Shown: positions 1-6,588 of the stretch, piece after piece
How the letters are laid out: every line of letters begins with the position of its first letter
How positions within the stretch are numbered: position 1 is the stretch's first letter
Source of the DNA: UBA3210 sp963648895
GTDB lineage: Bacteria; Bacillota_I; Bacilli_A; RFN20; CAG-449
DNA length: 16,860 nt
Assembly (NCBI GenBank): GCA_963648895.1
Contig: CAVJGK010000018.1
Coordinates: forward strand, 1 to 16,860
Direction of reading: 5' to 3'
Position numbers and translations under genes: made by a program
The notes under the pieces: generated by a model
What the model saw: the letters and a program-made list of their open reading frames with translations, nothing else
What the model was told of the DNA's origin: nothing
The model's database searches: none

Positions 1-12
1 AATTATAAATAT

Positions 13-44
13 AAATAATGTTTTATAATGAAAAATAACGTTTT
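13..44 (+). repeat. Pair of 12-bp direct repeats, candidate DeoR/FruR operator
   Basis: AAATAATGTTTT (13-24) and AAATAACGTTTT (33-44) differ at one base, and their starts lie exactly 20 bp apart, about two helical turns. They lie directly upstream of the predicted promoter of a gene for a DeoR-family regulator. DeoR-type proteins commonly bind repeated sites near their own promoters, so autoregulation is plausible. The repeat is seen in the sequence. The operator role is inferred and AT-richness raises the chance of coincidence. Confidence 0.4.
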
Positions 45-47
45 TTG

Positions 48-76
48 TTGATTTATTATGAAAGCGCTTTTACAAT
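48..76 (+). promoter_or_regulatory. Predicted sigma-A promoter of the fructose operon
   Basis: A -35 element TTGATT (48-53) and a -10 element TACAAT (71-76) are separated by 17 bp, the optimal spacing. Each is close to the consensus. Transcription would begin near 82-84, leaving a very short leader, with the AGAGGTGAT ribosome site (83-91) almost at the 5' end. A second -10-like GATAAT at 77-82 could shift the start a few bases downstream. Confidence 0.65.
59..72 (+). promoter_or_regulatory. Near-consensus CcpA cre box between -35 and -10
   Basis: TGAAAGCGCTTTTA matches the catabolite-responsive element consensus TGWAARCGYTWNCW at all but one position (T for C at position 13). It fills the spacer and touches the -10 hexamer, where bound CcpA would block RNA polymerase. 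That fits catabolite repression of a fructose operon. The match is seen; the regulation is inferred from the known role of cre sites in Firmicutes. Confidence 0.6.
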
Positions 77-96
77 GATAATAGAGGTGATACCTG

Positions 97-846
97 ATGC
101 TTAGAAATTTAAGATTAGAAATGATTTTAAAACTAGTAGATGAAAAAGAATATGTCTCATTACATGAATTAATGAAAAAGACATCTTCAAGTGAATCAAC
201 TATTAGAGGTGATTTAGTTTATCTTGAAAAAGAAGGAAAGATAATTAGACTTCATGGAGGAGCTAAATCAATAAAAGAACATAATTCTAGTTTAAAAGAA
301 TTAAATATGAATCAAAAAGCTTCATTAAATGTTGAACAAAAGAATTTAATCGCTAAGTATGCAGCTAATTTAATAAAAGATAAAACATTAGTTTATATTG
401 ATGCAGGTACTACTACTTCTTGTCTATGTGATTATATAACTTCTAAAGATAATATCATTGTTACTAACTCAATGACAATCGCTCAAAAGTTAACTAAAAA
501 GAATTATAAAGTCTATGTAACAGGTGGAGAATTAAAATTATCCACCGATGCATTTGTTGGAACTTTCCCAATAGAAACAATTAAAAGATTTACATTTGAT
601 ATAGGGTTCTTTGGAGCTAATGCTATTTCTTTAAATCAAGGTTATACAACTCCAGATTATGAAGAAGCGATTGTTAAAAAGACGGCATTGGAAAGAAGTA
701 ATAAAGCATATGTTCTTGCTGATACTTCTAAACTAGGTTTTGAACAAGGTGTTAAATTTGCATCCTTTGAAGAAGCAATATTAATTACAAATAAAATAAC
801 AAACACTGATTATAAAAAAGAAAATGTATTGGAGGTGAATAAATAA
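97..846 (+). CDS. fruR: DeoR-family transcriptional regulator of the fructose operon
   Basis: This 249-residue protein has the usual DeoR length and layout. An N-terminal winged helix-turn-helix spans about residues 5-56. Its recognition helix lies around residues 33-43 (SESTIRGDL), followed by the family signature RLHGGA at 51-56. The C-terminal DeoRC sensor domain starts near residue 80 and includes IDAGTTTS, the ISOCOT-like fold that binds a sugar phosphate. The start is supported by AGAGGTGAT ending 5 nt upstream. It is the first gene of the operon and is followed by fruK after one base. DeoR regulators paired with fruK-fruA usually respond to fructose 1-phosphate, so this is most likely the fructose repressor. 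The family is certain; the ligand is inferred from neighbours. Confidence 0.9.
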   Translation: MLRNLRLEMILKLVDEKEYVSLHELMKKTSSSESTIRGDLVYLEKEGKIIRLHGGAKSIKEHNSSLKELNMNQKASLNVEQKNLIAKYAANLIKDKTLVYIDAGTTTSCLCDYITSKDNIIVTNSMTIAQKLTKKNYKVYVTGGELKLSTDAFVGTFPIETIKRFTFDIGFFGANAISLNQGYTTPDYEEAIVKKTALERSNKAYVLADTSKLGFEQGVKFASFEEAILITNKITNTDYKKENVLEVNK

Positions 847-847
847 A

Positions 848-1750
848 ATGATATATACAGTTACATTTTCTCCCGCGTTAGACTACATAGTTGATTTAGA
901 TAAGTTAGACGTCGGGGCAATCAACAGAACTAAAAAAGAAACAATGCTCCCAGGTGGCAAAGGAATCAATGTTTCATTAGTTCTATCCAATTTAAAAACT
1001 AAATCAGTTGCAATGGGATTTGTTGGAGGATTCATTGGTAAATATATTGAAGATGAAATGAAGTCTCATAACATTGAAAGTGATTTTGTTCATTTAAATG
1101 GAAACACAAGAATCAACGTTAAAATTAAAGGAATGGTTGAAACAGCGATTAATGGTCAAGGCCCTAAAGTTGAAGATAAAGACATTGAAACATTAATTGA
1201 AAAATTAACCAAGTTAACTTCGGAAGATGTATTAGTTATTTCTGGAGCTATTCCAAATACCTTACCAAGTAATACTTATGAAAGAATTCTAGAAAGAATT
1301 AAAGATCAACATGTTCAACTAATTGTTGATACTACCAAAGATACATTATTAAAAACATTGCCTTACCACCCAGTACTTGTCAAACCTAATAAGGAAGAAT
1401 TAGAAGAATTATTTAATGTAAAAATTAATAATGATGAAGAATTAGTGGAAAACGCTAAAAAGTTAATTAGTTTAGGGGCACAAAACGTCATTGTCTCATT
1501 AGGTGGAGATGGAGCATTATTAGTTCAAGTCAATGGAGAATATAAAATTACAAGATCTCCAAAAGGAAAAGTTATTAACACCGTAGGAGCAGGTGATTCA
1601 TTAGTTGCAGGATTTATTGATGAATACTATCGAAGCGGTGATATTGTCAAAGCATTCAAAAGAGGAATTGCATGCGGTAGTGCATCAGCTTTTTCAGAAA
1701 ATTTAGCCACATTAGAAAAAGTTGAAGAATTAGAAAAATTGATAAAATAA
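848..1750 (+). CDS. fruK: 1-phosphofructokinase (PfkB family)
   Basis: This cytoplasmic sugar kinase would phosphorylate fructose 1-phosphate, the product of the downstream PTS permease, with ATP to give fructose 1,6-bisphosphate. It shows the PfkB N-terminal signature GGKGINVS (residues 36-43) and the C-terminal NTVGAGDS with catalytic Asp250. The 300-residue length is typical of FruK/LacC enzymes. The start lies one base after the fruR stop. GGAGGTG at 831-837, inside the end of fruR, serves as ribosome site, so the two are probably translationally coupled. Tagatose-6-phosphate kinase (LacC) has the same fold, but the adjacent fructose permease makes FruK the better call. Confidence 0.93.
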   Translation: MIYTVTFSPALDYIVDLDKLDVGAINRTKKETMLPGGKGINVSLVLSNLKTKSVAMGFVGGFIGKYIEDEMKSHNIESDFVHLNGNTRINVKIKGMVETAINGQGPKVEDKDIETLIEKLTKLTSEDVLVISGAIPNTLPSNTYERILERIKDQHVQLIVDTTKDTLLKTLPYHPVLVKPNKEELEELFNVKINNDEELVENAKKLISLGAQNVIVSLGGDGALLVQVNGEYKITRSPKGKVINTVGAGDSLVAGFIDEYYRSGDIVKAFKRGIACGSASAFSENLATLEKVEELEKLIK

Positions 1751-1760
1751 GGAGGAAGGT

Positions 1761-3764
1761 ATGAAAATTACAGATTTATTATCAAGTGAAACTCTTGATA
1801 TTAATGCCAGCGCATCCAATAAACATGACGTTATTGAAAAAGCTGTAGCATTAATCTCAAAAAGTGGCGTTATTAAAGACGTAGAAACTTACAAACAAGG
1901 TGTTTATCACCGTGAAGAAGAATCAACCACTGGTATTGGAGAAGGAATTGCAATCCCTCATTGCAAATCTGACTTTGTTTCTAAACCCGCATTGGCGGCA
2001 ATGGTCTTAAAAGATGGTGTTGATTATGACTCATTAGATGGCGAAAAAGTTAATTTATTATTCTTAATCGCCGCACCTAATAGTGAAGATAATATCCATC
2101 TTGAAGTATTGGCTAGATTATCTAATTTATTAATGGATGAAGATTTTAAAAATAATTTAGTAAATGCTACAAGCAAAGAAGAATTCTTAAAAGTTATCGA
2201 TGATGCTGAAAAAGAAAGAATTCAAGAAGAACAAGCTGCAACTCCTAGTGTTGAATATCCTGAAATCTTAGGTGTTACCGGTTGTCCAAATGGTATCGCT
2301 CATACATATATGGCAGAAGAAGCTATTAAAAAAGCTGCTGAAGAATTAGGCTATACTTGTAAAGTTGAAACTAATGGTTCAGGTGGTGTTAAAAATCTTC
2401 TAACAGATGAAGAAATTGAACATGCCAAAGGTATTGTAGTCGCGGCAGACGTAAGCGTCGATATGAATCGTTTTGATGGAAAACATGTTGTGATTTCAAC
2501 TGTTAGTAAAGGTATCCATGAACCTAAAGATTTAATTACTAAAGCTGTTAACAACCAAGCACCTGTATATCACGCAAATTCAAAAGAAACAAAGAAAGCT
2601 GAAAAGACTGATGGTTCAGTATGGCATAATTTCTATAAACACTTAATGAGTGGTGTTTCTCATATGTTACCATTTGTTATCGGTGGTGGTATCTTAATTG
2701 CCTTAGCATTTATGATTGATACTTTCGCTGGTGTTCCTACTGATGGTACTTTTGGTACAGGTACTCCAGTATCATGGTTCTTAAAAACAACTGGTAATGT
2801 CGCATTTAACTTCATGCTCCCAGTACTTGCAGCATTTATCGCTTATTCAATCGCGGGAAGACCTGGTTTAGCTATTGGCTTTGTCGGTGGATCACTTGCA
2901 ACTATTTCAAGTTATTCCATCCAATTTAAAATAACTGGTCAAGATACAGGTTCAACTGCAGGTTTCTTAGGTGCAGTCGCAGCAGGTTTCATCGCTGGTT
3001 ATATTATTAAGTTATTAGAAAAGTGTACAGAAAAAATGCCAAAGTCACTCGATGGCATTAAACCTATGTTAATTTACCCAGTATTTGGTGTTGCATTAAT
3101 TGGTTTAGTAATGTTTGTTCTTAACACTCCATTTACATATATCAACATTGGTATTTCTAACGCATTAAACTGGTTAGGTCAAAACAATTTAACAATTTTA
3201 CTTGGTGCATTACTTGCAGGTATGATGGCTATTGATATGGGTGGTCCTATTAATAAAGCTGCATATGTATTCGGTACTGCAATGTTAACTGCAGCAGCTT
3301 CATCAACTGATGCTGCATATCAAACTTATTGTTATGAAATGATGGCGGCAGTTATGATTGGTGGTATGGTTCCTCCACTCGGTATTGCATTATCTGCAAC
3401 ATTATTCCCACAAAAATGGACAAAAGATGAAAGAAAAGAAGCAATGGTTAACTATGTTATGGGTGCTGGCTTTATTACAGAAGGTGCGATTCCATACGCA
3501 GCAAAAGATCCATTAAGAGTTATTTCTTCATCAGTTGTTGGCGCAGTAGTTGCTGGTTTATTATCTGTAGTATTTGGATGTACATTAATGGCTCCTCATG
3601 GTGGAATCTTTGTATTCGCAGTTGTTGGAAGATGGTATTTCTACTTACTTTCATTAGCTATTGGTACTGTTATTACAGCATTTATGTTAAGTTTATTAAA
3701 GAAAGATGTCGAAAACCCAGAACTTGGTAAGTTCAAAGGTATTAGAATCGGAAAGAGAAAATAA
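1761..3764 (+). CDS. fruA: PTS fructose transporter, fused IIABC
   Basis: This membrane permease takes up fructose and phosphorylates it to fructose 1-phosphate. Three PTS domains are fused in the order A-B-C. IIA covers about residues 1-150, with phosphoryl-accepting His67 in AIPHCKSD. IIB covers about 168-265, with phospho-Cys175 in VTGCPNGIAHTYMAEE. IIC (about 290-655) holds many hydrophobic segments, beginning near GVSHMLPFVIGGG, and the conserved GFITEGAIPYA loop. The 667-residue length fits FruA-type IIABC proteins. AAGGAGG lies 4 nt before the ATG. The dedicated phosphate donors HPr and Enzyme I follow directly, so the whole relay is encoded here. Substrate assignment rests on domain order and fruK. 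Confidence 0.95.
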   Translation: MKITDLLSSETLDINASASNKHDVIEKAVALISKSGVIKDVETYKQGVYHREEESTTGIGEGIAIPHCKSDFVSKPALAAMVLKDGVDYDSLDGEKVNLLFLIAAPNSEDNIHLEVLARLSNLLMDEDFKNNLVNATSKEEFLKVIDDAEKERIQEEQAATPSVEYPEILGVTGCPNGIAHTYMAEEAIKKAAEELGYTCKVETNGSGGVKNLLTDEEIEHAKGIVVAADVSVDMNRFDGKHVVISTVSKGIHEPKDLITKAVNNQAPVYHANSKETKKAEKTDGSVWHNFYKHLMSGVSHMLPFVIGGGILIALAFMIDTFAGVPTDGTFGTGTPVSWFLKTTGNVAFNFMLPVLAAFIAYSIAGRPGLAIGFVGGSLATISSYSIQFKITGQDTGSTAGFLGAVAAGFIAGYIIKLLEKCTEKMPKSLDGIKPMLIYPVFGVALIGLVMFVLNTPFTYINIGISNALNWLGQNNLTILLGALLAGMMAIDMGGPINKAAYVFGTAMLTAAASSTDAAYQTYCYEMMAAVMIGGMVPPLGIALSATLFPQKWTKDERKEAMVNYVMGAGFITEGAIPYAAKDPLRVISSSVVGAVVAGLLSVVFGCTLMAPHGGIFVFAVVGRWYFYLLSLAIGTVITAFMLSLLKKDVENPELGKFKGIRIGKRK

Positions 3765-3769
3765 AAAAT

Positions 3770-4027
3770 ATGAAATCATTTACATACGTTATTAAAGATA
3801 AAGAAGGAATTCATGCACGTCCTGCAGGTATTGTAGTTGCAGAAGCAAAGAAATATACTTCAACAATTTCTATTACAAATAAAGGTAAAAAAGCAGATTT
3901 AAAGAGAATCTTTGGTGTAATGGGATTATGTGTTAAATCAAACGAAGAAGTTTTAATTGAAGTAGAAGGTGCAGATGAAGAAGCTGCTGCTAAAGCATTA
4001 AAAGACGTCTTTGAAGCTAATTTATAA
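3770..4027 (+). CDS. ptsH: HPr phosphocarrier protein with Arg at position 46
   Basis: This small cytoplasmic carrier passes phosphate from Enzyme I to the IIA domain of the preceding permease. At 85 residues it has normal HPr size. The active site GIHARPAG is present, with phospho-His15. The regulatory region reads DLKRIFGVMGL; ungapped comparison with Bacillus subtilis HPr (NLKSIMGVMSL) places Arg46 where Ser46 would be phosphorylated by HPr kinase. This HPr should therefore work in transport but not be Ser-phosphorylated at that site. It starts 5 nt after fruA with only a weak GAAAGAGAAA upstream. It may be a fructose-dedicated HPr, with a general one elsewhere, or the only HPr of a lineage without HPr kinase. 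Confidence 0.95.
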   Translation: MKSFTYVIKDKEGIHARPAGIVVAEAKKYTSTISITNKGKKADLKRIFGVMGLCVKSNEEVLIEVEGADEEAAAKALKDVFEANL

Positions 4028-4029
4028 TT

Positions 4030-5688
4030 ATGAAAGAATATTCATCTAAACGTATCTTTGATGGATACGCACTTGGAAAACTTGTCGTTTACCAAGATAT
4101 TAAAACTGAAGTTAAAAATGAATTCTTAGGTGAAGAAAAAGAATTTGCAAGATTTGTTGAAGCACGTTCTAAAGCAATCTTATCTTTTGAAAAACTATAT
4201 CAAGATACATTAATTCGTTTAGGTGAGGAAGAAGCACAACTCTTCCTTACCCACAAATTAATGGCGGAAGATTTAGATTTTGAAGATATGGTTAAAGAAG
4301 GCATTGCTTCTTCTTTAACGGCAGAACAAGCTATTAAAGAAGCAAGTAAACAACTTTCTAGCATGTTTGAAGCAATGGATGATTCTTACATGAAAGAAAG
4401 AGCAAGGGATGTCATTGAAGTTGGAAATAAGATCATTGATGTTTTAACTAAAAAAGAAGATTTAACATTGTTGAAAGAACCTTCTATTGTTATTTGTGAT
4501 GATTTACCTTCTTCTGAATTAATGAAGTTTGATAAGAACCTTCTTATTGGATTAGTATTGGTCAAAGGTAGCATTAATTCTCACGTTTCCATTCTTACTA
4601 GAATGCTAGAAATTCCTTCTATTTGCGCAATTGATGATTTTAACGTTGATGCTTCATTAAATGGCAAATTCGCGATTATTGATGGCTTAAAAGGCAAATT
4701 AATCATTGATCCAACAAGTAAAGATATTACAAAATATTCTAAGATTAAAGAATCTTACTTAAATGATATAAAAGAACTTTCATTACTTAGAGGCAAAGAA
4801 ACAAAAACTGCCGATGGAAAGAAATTAAAAATTTATTCCAATATCGCTTCAAGTTATGAAGTCGATAACGTCATTAAAAATGATGGTGAAGGTATTGGCT
4901 TATTTAGATCTGAATTTATTTATTTAGATAGCAAAACTTATCCAACTGAAGAAGAACAATTTGTTCATTATAAAAAAGTTGTTGAAGCAATGAAGGGTAA
5001 AGAAGTCATCATTAGAACATTAGATATTGGCGCGGATAAAAAGGTTGATTATTTTAACCTTCCTGCAGAAGAAAACCCTGCTTTAGGCTATCGTTCAATT
5101 AGAATTTGTAAAGATCGTCCAGCCATGTTCTTAGATCAATTAACTGCTTTATATCGTGCATCTGCTTATGGTAATTTAGCGATTATGATCCCAATGATCA
5201 TTTCATTAAGCGAAGTAGAATTTGTTAAAGAAATGTGTGCTTTAGCGAAAAATAATCTTACTTCTAGAGGAGAAAAATTTAATCCTGATATGAAAATTGG
5301 TATCATGATTGAAACTCCAGCTGCAGCGATTATGTCAGATGTTCTTGCTCAACATGTTGACTTTTTCTCAATTGGAACAAATGATTTATCTCAATATACT
5401 TTAGCGATTGATCGCGTTAATCCATTATTAGATAAAACATTTAATCCTCATCATAAAGCAATTTTAAGACTTATTAAAATGACTGTTGAAAATGGCCATA
5501 AATACAATATTCCTGTTGGAATATGCGGAGAACTTGCTCGTGATGAAAAACTAGTTCCATTCTTTGTCTCTTTAGGAATTGATGAATTATCAGTTTCTCC
5601 TTCTTATGTTTTAAAACTAAGAAAACAAATTTCAAGCATTGATACTACCACAGTCGATGTTGACTCATTTGTTAATTCAACTAGATAA
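4030..5688 (+). CDS. ptsI: PTS Enzyme I (phosphoenolpyruvate-protein phosphotransferase)
   Basis: Enzyme I takes phosphate from phosphoenolpyruvate and passes it to HPr. The phospho-His185 lies in GSINSHVSILTR, a divergent form of the usual GGxTSHxAIxAR. The C-terminal PEP-binding barrel shows MIETPAAA (about 426-433), GTNDLSQYTLAIDR (about 449-462) and catalytic Cys499 in GICGELARD. At 552 residues it is slightly shorter than the roughly 570 of well-known Enzyme I proteins, but all key parts are present. The ATG follows the ptsH stop by 2 nt and has no clear Shine-Dalgarno sequence, so coupling to ptsH translation is likely. Having ptsHI at the end of a fructose operon is less common than a separate ptsHI locus. 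Confidence 0.95.
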   Translation: MKEYSSKRIFDGYALGKLVVYQDIKTEVKNEFLGEEKEFARFVEARSKAILSFEKLYQDTLIRLGEEEAQLFLTHKLMAEDLDFEDMVKEGIASSLTAEQAIKEASKQLSSMFEAMDDSYMKERARDVIEVGNKIIDVLTKKEDLTLLKEPSIVICDDLPSSELMKFDKNLLIGLVLVKGSINSHVSILTRMLEIPSICAIDDFNVDASLNGKFAIIDGLKGKLIIDPTSKDITKYSKIKESYLNDIKELSLLRGKETKTADGKKLKIYSNIASSYEVDNVIKNDGEGIGLFRSEFIYLDSKTYPTEEEQFVHYKKVVEAMKGKEVIIRTLDIGADKKVDYFNLPAEENPALGYRSIRICKDRPAMFLDQLTALYRASAYGNLAIMIPMIISLSEVEFVKEMCALAKNNLTSRGEKFNPDMKIGIMIETPAAAIMSDVLAQHVDFFSIGTNDLSQYTLAIDRVNPLLDKTFNPHHKAILRLIKMTVENGHKYNIPVGICGELARDEKLVPFFVSLGIDELSVSPSYVLKLRKQISSIDTTTVDVDSFVNSTR

Positions 5689-5732
5689 TATATTTAATTA
5701 ATGCTAAACTTAATTCATCATTGAGGTGAATT

Positions 5733-6047
5733 ATGAAAGTAGGAATTGATTTAACTAGAATATCTAGATTTGAAAACAAAAAAGAGAATTTTATAAATCG
5801 TATACTAACAAAAGTAGAGTTAGAAGAATTTTCTAAATTACAAGATGATTCTAAGTCTACTTTTTTGGCTGTTCGTTGGGCTTGCAAAGAAGCTATTTTT
5901 AAAGCGACACAAGATCAAAATTACCTTTCTTATTCCATTTTAAAATATCCTACAGGTGAACCTTATGTGGTAAATCATCCTGAAATGAACATCTCCATTT
6001 CTCATGAAGGAGATTATGTAACTGCCATTGTAATAGTTCAAAATTAG
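5733..6047 (+). CDS. acpS: Holo-ACP synthase (4'-phosphopantetheinyl transferase)
   Basis: AcpS transfers the phosphopantetheine arm of coenzyme A to the Ser of apo-ACP, the activation both carrier proteins downstream need. Recognisable motifs are GIDLTRISRF at the N terminus with metal-binding Asp6, RWACKEAIFKA with metal-binding Glu53, and SISHEGDY near the C terminus. At 104 residues it is shorter than the roughly 120 typical of the family, but no core motif is missing. The start is well supported by TTGAGGTGAA just upstream. It lies 44 nt after ptsI with no evident terminator between them, so it may be co-transcribed with the fructose operon. Functionally it belongs to the fatty acid genes that follow. 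Confidence 0.92.
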   Translation: MKVGIDLTRISRFENKKENFINRILTKVELEEFSKLQDDSKSTFLAVRWACKEAIFKATQDQNYLSYSILKYPTGEPYVVNHPEMNISISHEGDYVTAIVIVQN

Positions 6048-6149
6048 AAAAAGGTTCTTAAAATCGTTATTGATTTTCCTAAAATTATCGATAAAAATAT
6101 ATAATTATATTTATTTACTAGTTATTAACTGACGAAAAATTAAAAAATA
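6048..6149. other. AT-rich intergenic region between acpS and the ACP1 promoter
   Basis: No gene or RNA gene is visible here. It contains two short palindromic elements: AAAATC-GTTATT-GATTTT (6060-6077) and the perfect palindrome TTATCGATAA (6085-6094). It also contains the sequence GTTCTTAA (6054-6061), which is repeated in inverted orientation as TTAAGAAC at 6154-6161, overlapping the downstream -35 box. None is followed by a T-run, so no intrinsic terminator for acpS is evident. Confidence 0.4.
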
Positions 6150-6178
6150 TTGATTAAGAACTTTTTAAATGTTATGAT
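6150..6178 (+). promoter_or_regulatory. Predicted sigma-A promoter for ACP1
   Basis: TTGATT (6150-6155) and TATGAT (6173-6178) are spaced by 17 bp and form a good sigma-A promoter. The -35 hexamer is identical to that of the fructose operon. A start near 6184-6186 would give a leader of about 48 nt before the ACP1 start codon. The -35 box overlaps the TTAAGAAC arm of a distant inverted repeat. Confidence 0.6.
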
Positions 6179-6192
6179 TTACAATGTGTATA

Positions 6193-6215
6193 AGATTAAT
6201 TATGTATTTTAATCT
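6193..6215 (+). promoter_or_regulatory. 7-bp inverted repeat in the ACP1 leader
   Basis: AGATTAA (6193-6199) and TTAATCT (6209-6215) are perfect inverted repeats separated by 9 nt, just upstream of the AAAGGA ribosome site of ACP1. It could be an operator half-site pair downstream of the transcription start or a weak leader hairpin. The repeat is seen; the function is unknown. Confidence 0.3.
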
Positions 6216-6232
6216 ATTATGAAAGGATATTT

Positions 6233-6478
6233 ATGAACGAAGTAGAAGTAAAACAAAAATTAAAAGATTTCATTTGTGAAAACTTAGGAGTTGAACCAAG
6301 CGTATTAAATTTTGATACTCCATTATTTGAAGGTACTTCAATTGGCTTAGATTCAATCGACTCAATTGAAATTATCTCATTTATTGATGATGAATTTGGT
6401 TTATCAATGACTGGTGTTGCTAGAGAACACTTTAGAAGCATTGATACTCTTGCAGCATATATTATCGCAAATAAGTAG
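6233..6478 (+). CDS. Acyl carrier protein 1, polyketide/polyene-like variant
   Basis: This 81-residue acidic carrier protein has its phosphopantetheine attachment Ser41 in GLDSIDSIEI. It is preceded by PLFEGTSI, a short insertion before the attachment site. That LF-x-G-x-x-(I/L)GLDSID pattern resembles carriers that work with KS-CLF systems (for example aryl polyene clusters) more than the plain LGIDSL of ordinary FAS carriers. AAAGGA lies 6 nt before the start codon. The gene has its own predicted promoter and a strong terminator after it, so it could be made in excess over the operon it precedes. It is next to the fused KS-CLF gene, a likely partner. Carrier identity is certain; the subtype is judged by motif only. 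Confidence 0.9.
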   Translation: MNEVEVKQKLKDFICENLGVEPSVLNFDTPLFEGTSIGLDSIDSIEIISFIDDEFGLSMTGVAREHFRSIDTLAAYIIANK

Positions 6479-6486
6479 TTTTTAGG

Positions 6487-6518
6487 TAGTTGCAAGTATA
6501 TCTTGCAACTATTTTTTT
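6487..6518 (+). terminator. Rho-independent terminator after ACP1
   Basis: A perfect 10-bp stem, TAGTTGCAAG (6487-6496) pairing with CTTGCAACTA (6502-6511), has a 5-nt TATAT loop and is followed by seven T residues (6512-6518). It begins 9 nt after the ACP1 stop codon. It should end most ACP1 transcripts and leave the KS-CLF operon to read-through or a second promoter. Confidence 0.92.
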
Positions 6519-6520
6519 GA

Positions 6521-6549
6521 CTTTTAGAAAAACATACTAAATCTATGAT
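6521..6549 (+). promoter_or_regulatory. Possible weak promoter for the KS-CLF operon
   Basis: TATGAT (6544-6549) equals the -10 of the ACP1 promoter, but at 17 bp upstream (6521-6526) there is only a poor -35 match. The good -35-like TTGACT (6517-6522), at the end of the terminator T-run, is 21 bp away, too far for an ordinary promoter. The -10 lies in the centre of the 17-bp palindrome, so a bound protein would affect it. Support is weak. Confidence 0.3.
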
Positions 6550-6553
6550 TTAG
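6537..6553. promoter_or_regulatory. 17-bp palindrome upstream of the KS-CLF gene
   Basis: CTAAATC-TAT-GATTTAG is a perfect inverted repeat of 7-bp arms around a 3-bp centre, lying 35 bp before the KS-CLF start codon. It contains a -10-like TATGAT. It does not match the FapR box half-site (TTAGTA) or the FabT box (TTTGA half-site), the known Firmicutes fatty-acid operators. A binding site for an unidentified regulator is the most natural reading. Confidence 0.5.
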
Positions 6554-6588
6554 AGAAGAATAAATTATGAAAAATGAAGGAGAAATTT

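Noticed and set aside
6060..6077. AAAATC/GATTTT hairpin after acpS as an intrinsic terminator
   Set aside because: The stem is only 6 A/T-rich pairs and is followed by CCTAAAATT rather than a T-run.
6048..6232. Small gene, tRNA or riboswitch in the largest intergenic gap
   Set aside because: No cloverleaf, no conserved aptamer pattern and no ORF with a ribosome site are visible. The gap is extremely AT-rich and is explained by promoter and operator elements.
6537..6553. FapR or FabT binding site
   Set aside because: The half-site GATTTAG/CTAAATC matches neither the FapR half-site TTAGTA nor the FabT TTTGA core.
6574..6588. Upstream ATG at 6574 as start of the KS-CLF protein
   Set aside because: It has no ribosome site of its own, and the GAAGGAGA element overlaps it and is properly spaced for the ATG at 6589. 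The protein from 6589 begins with the usual short lead into VVTGLG.
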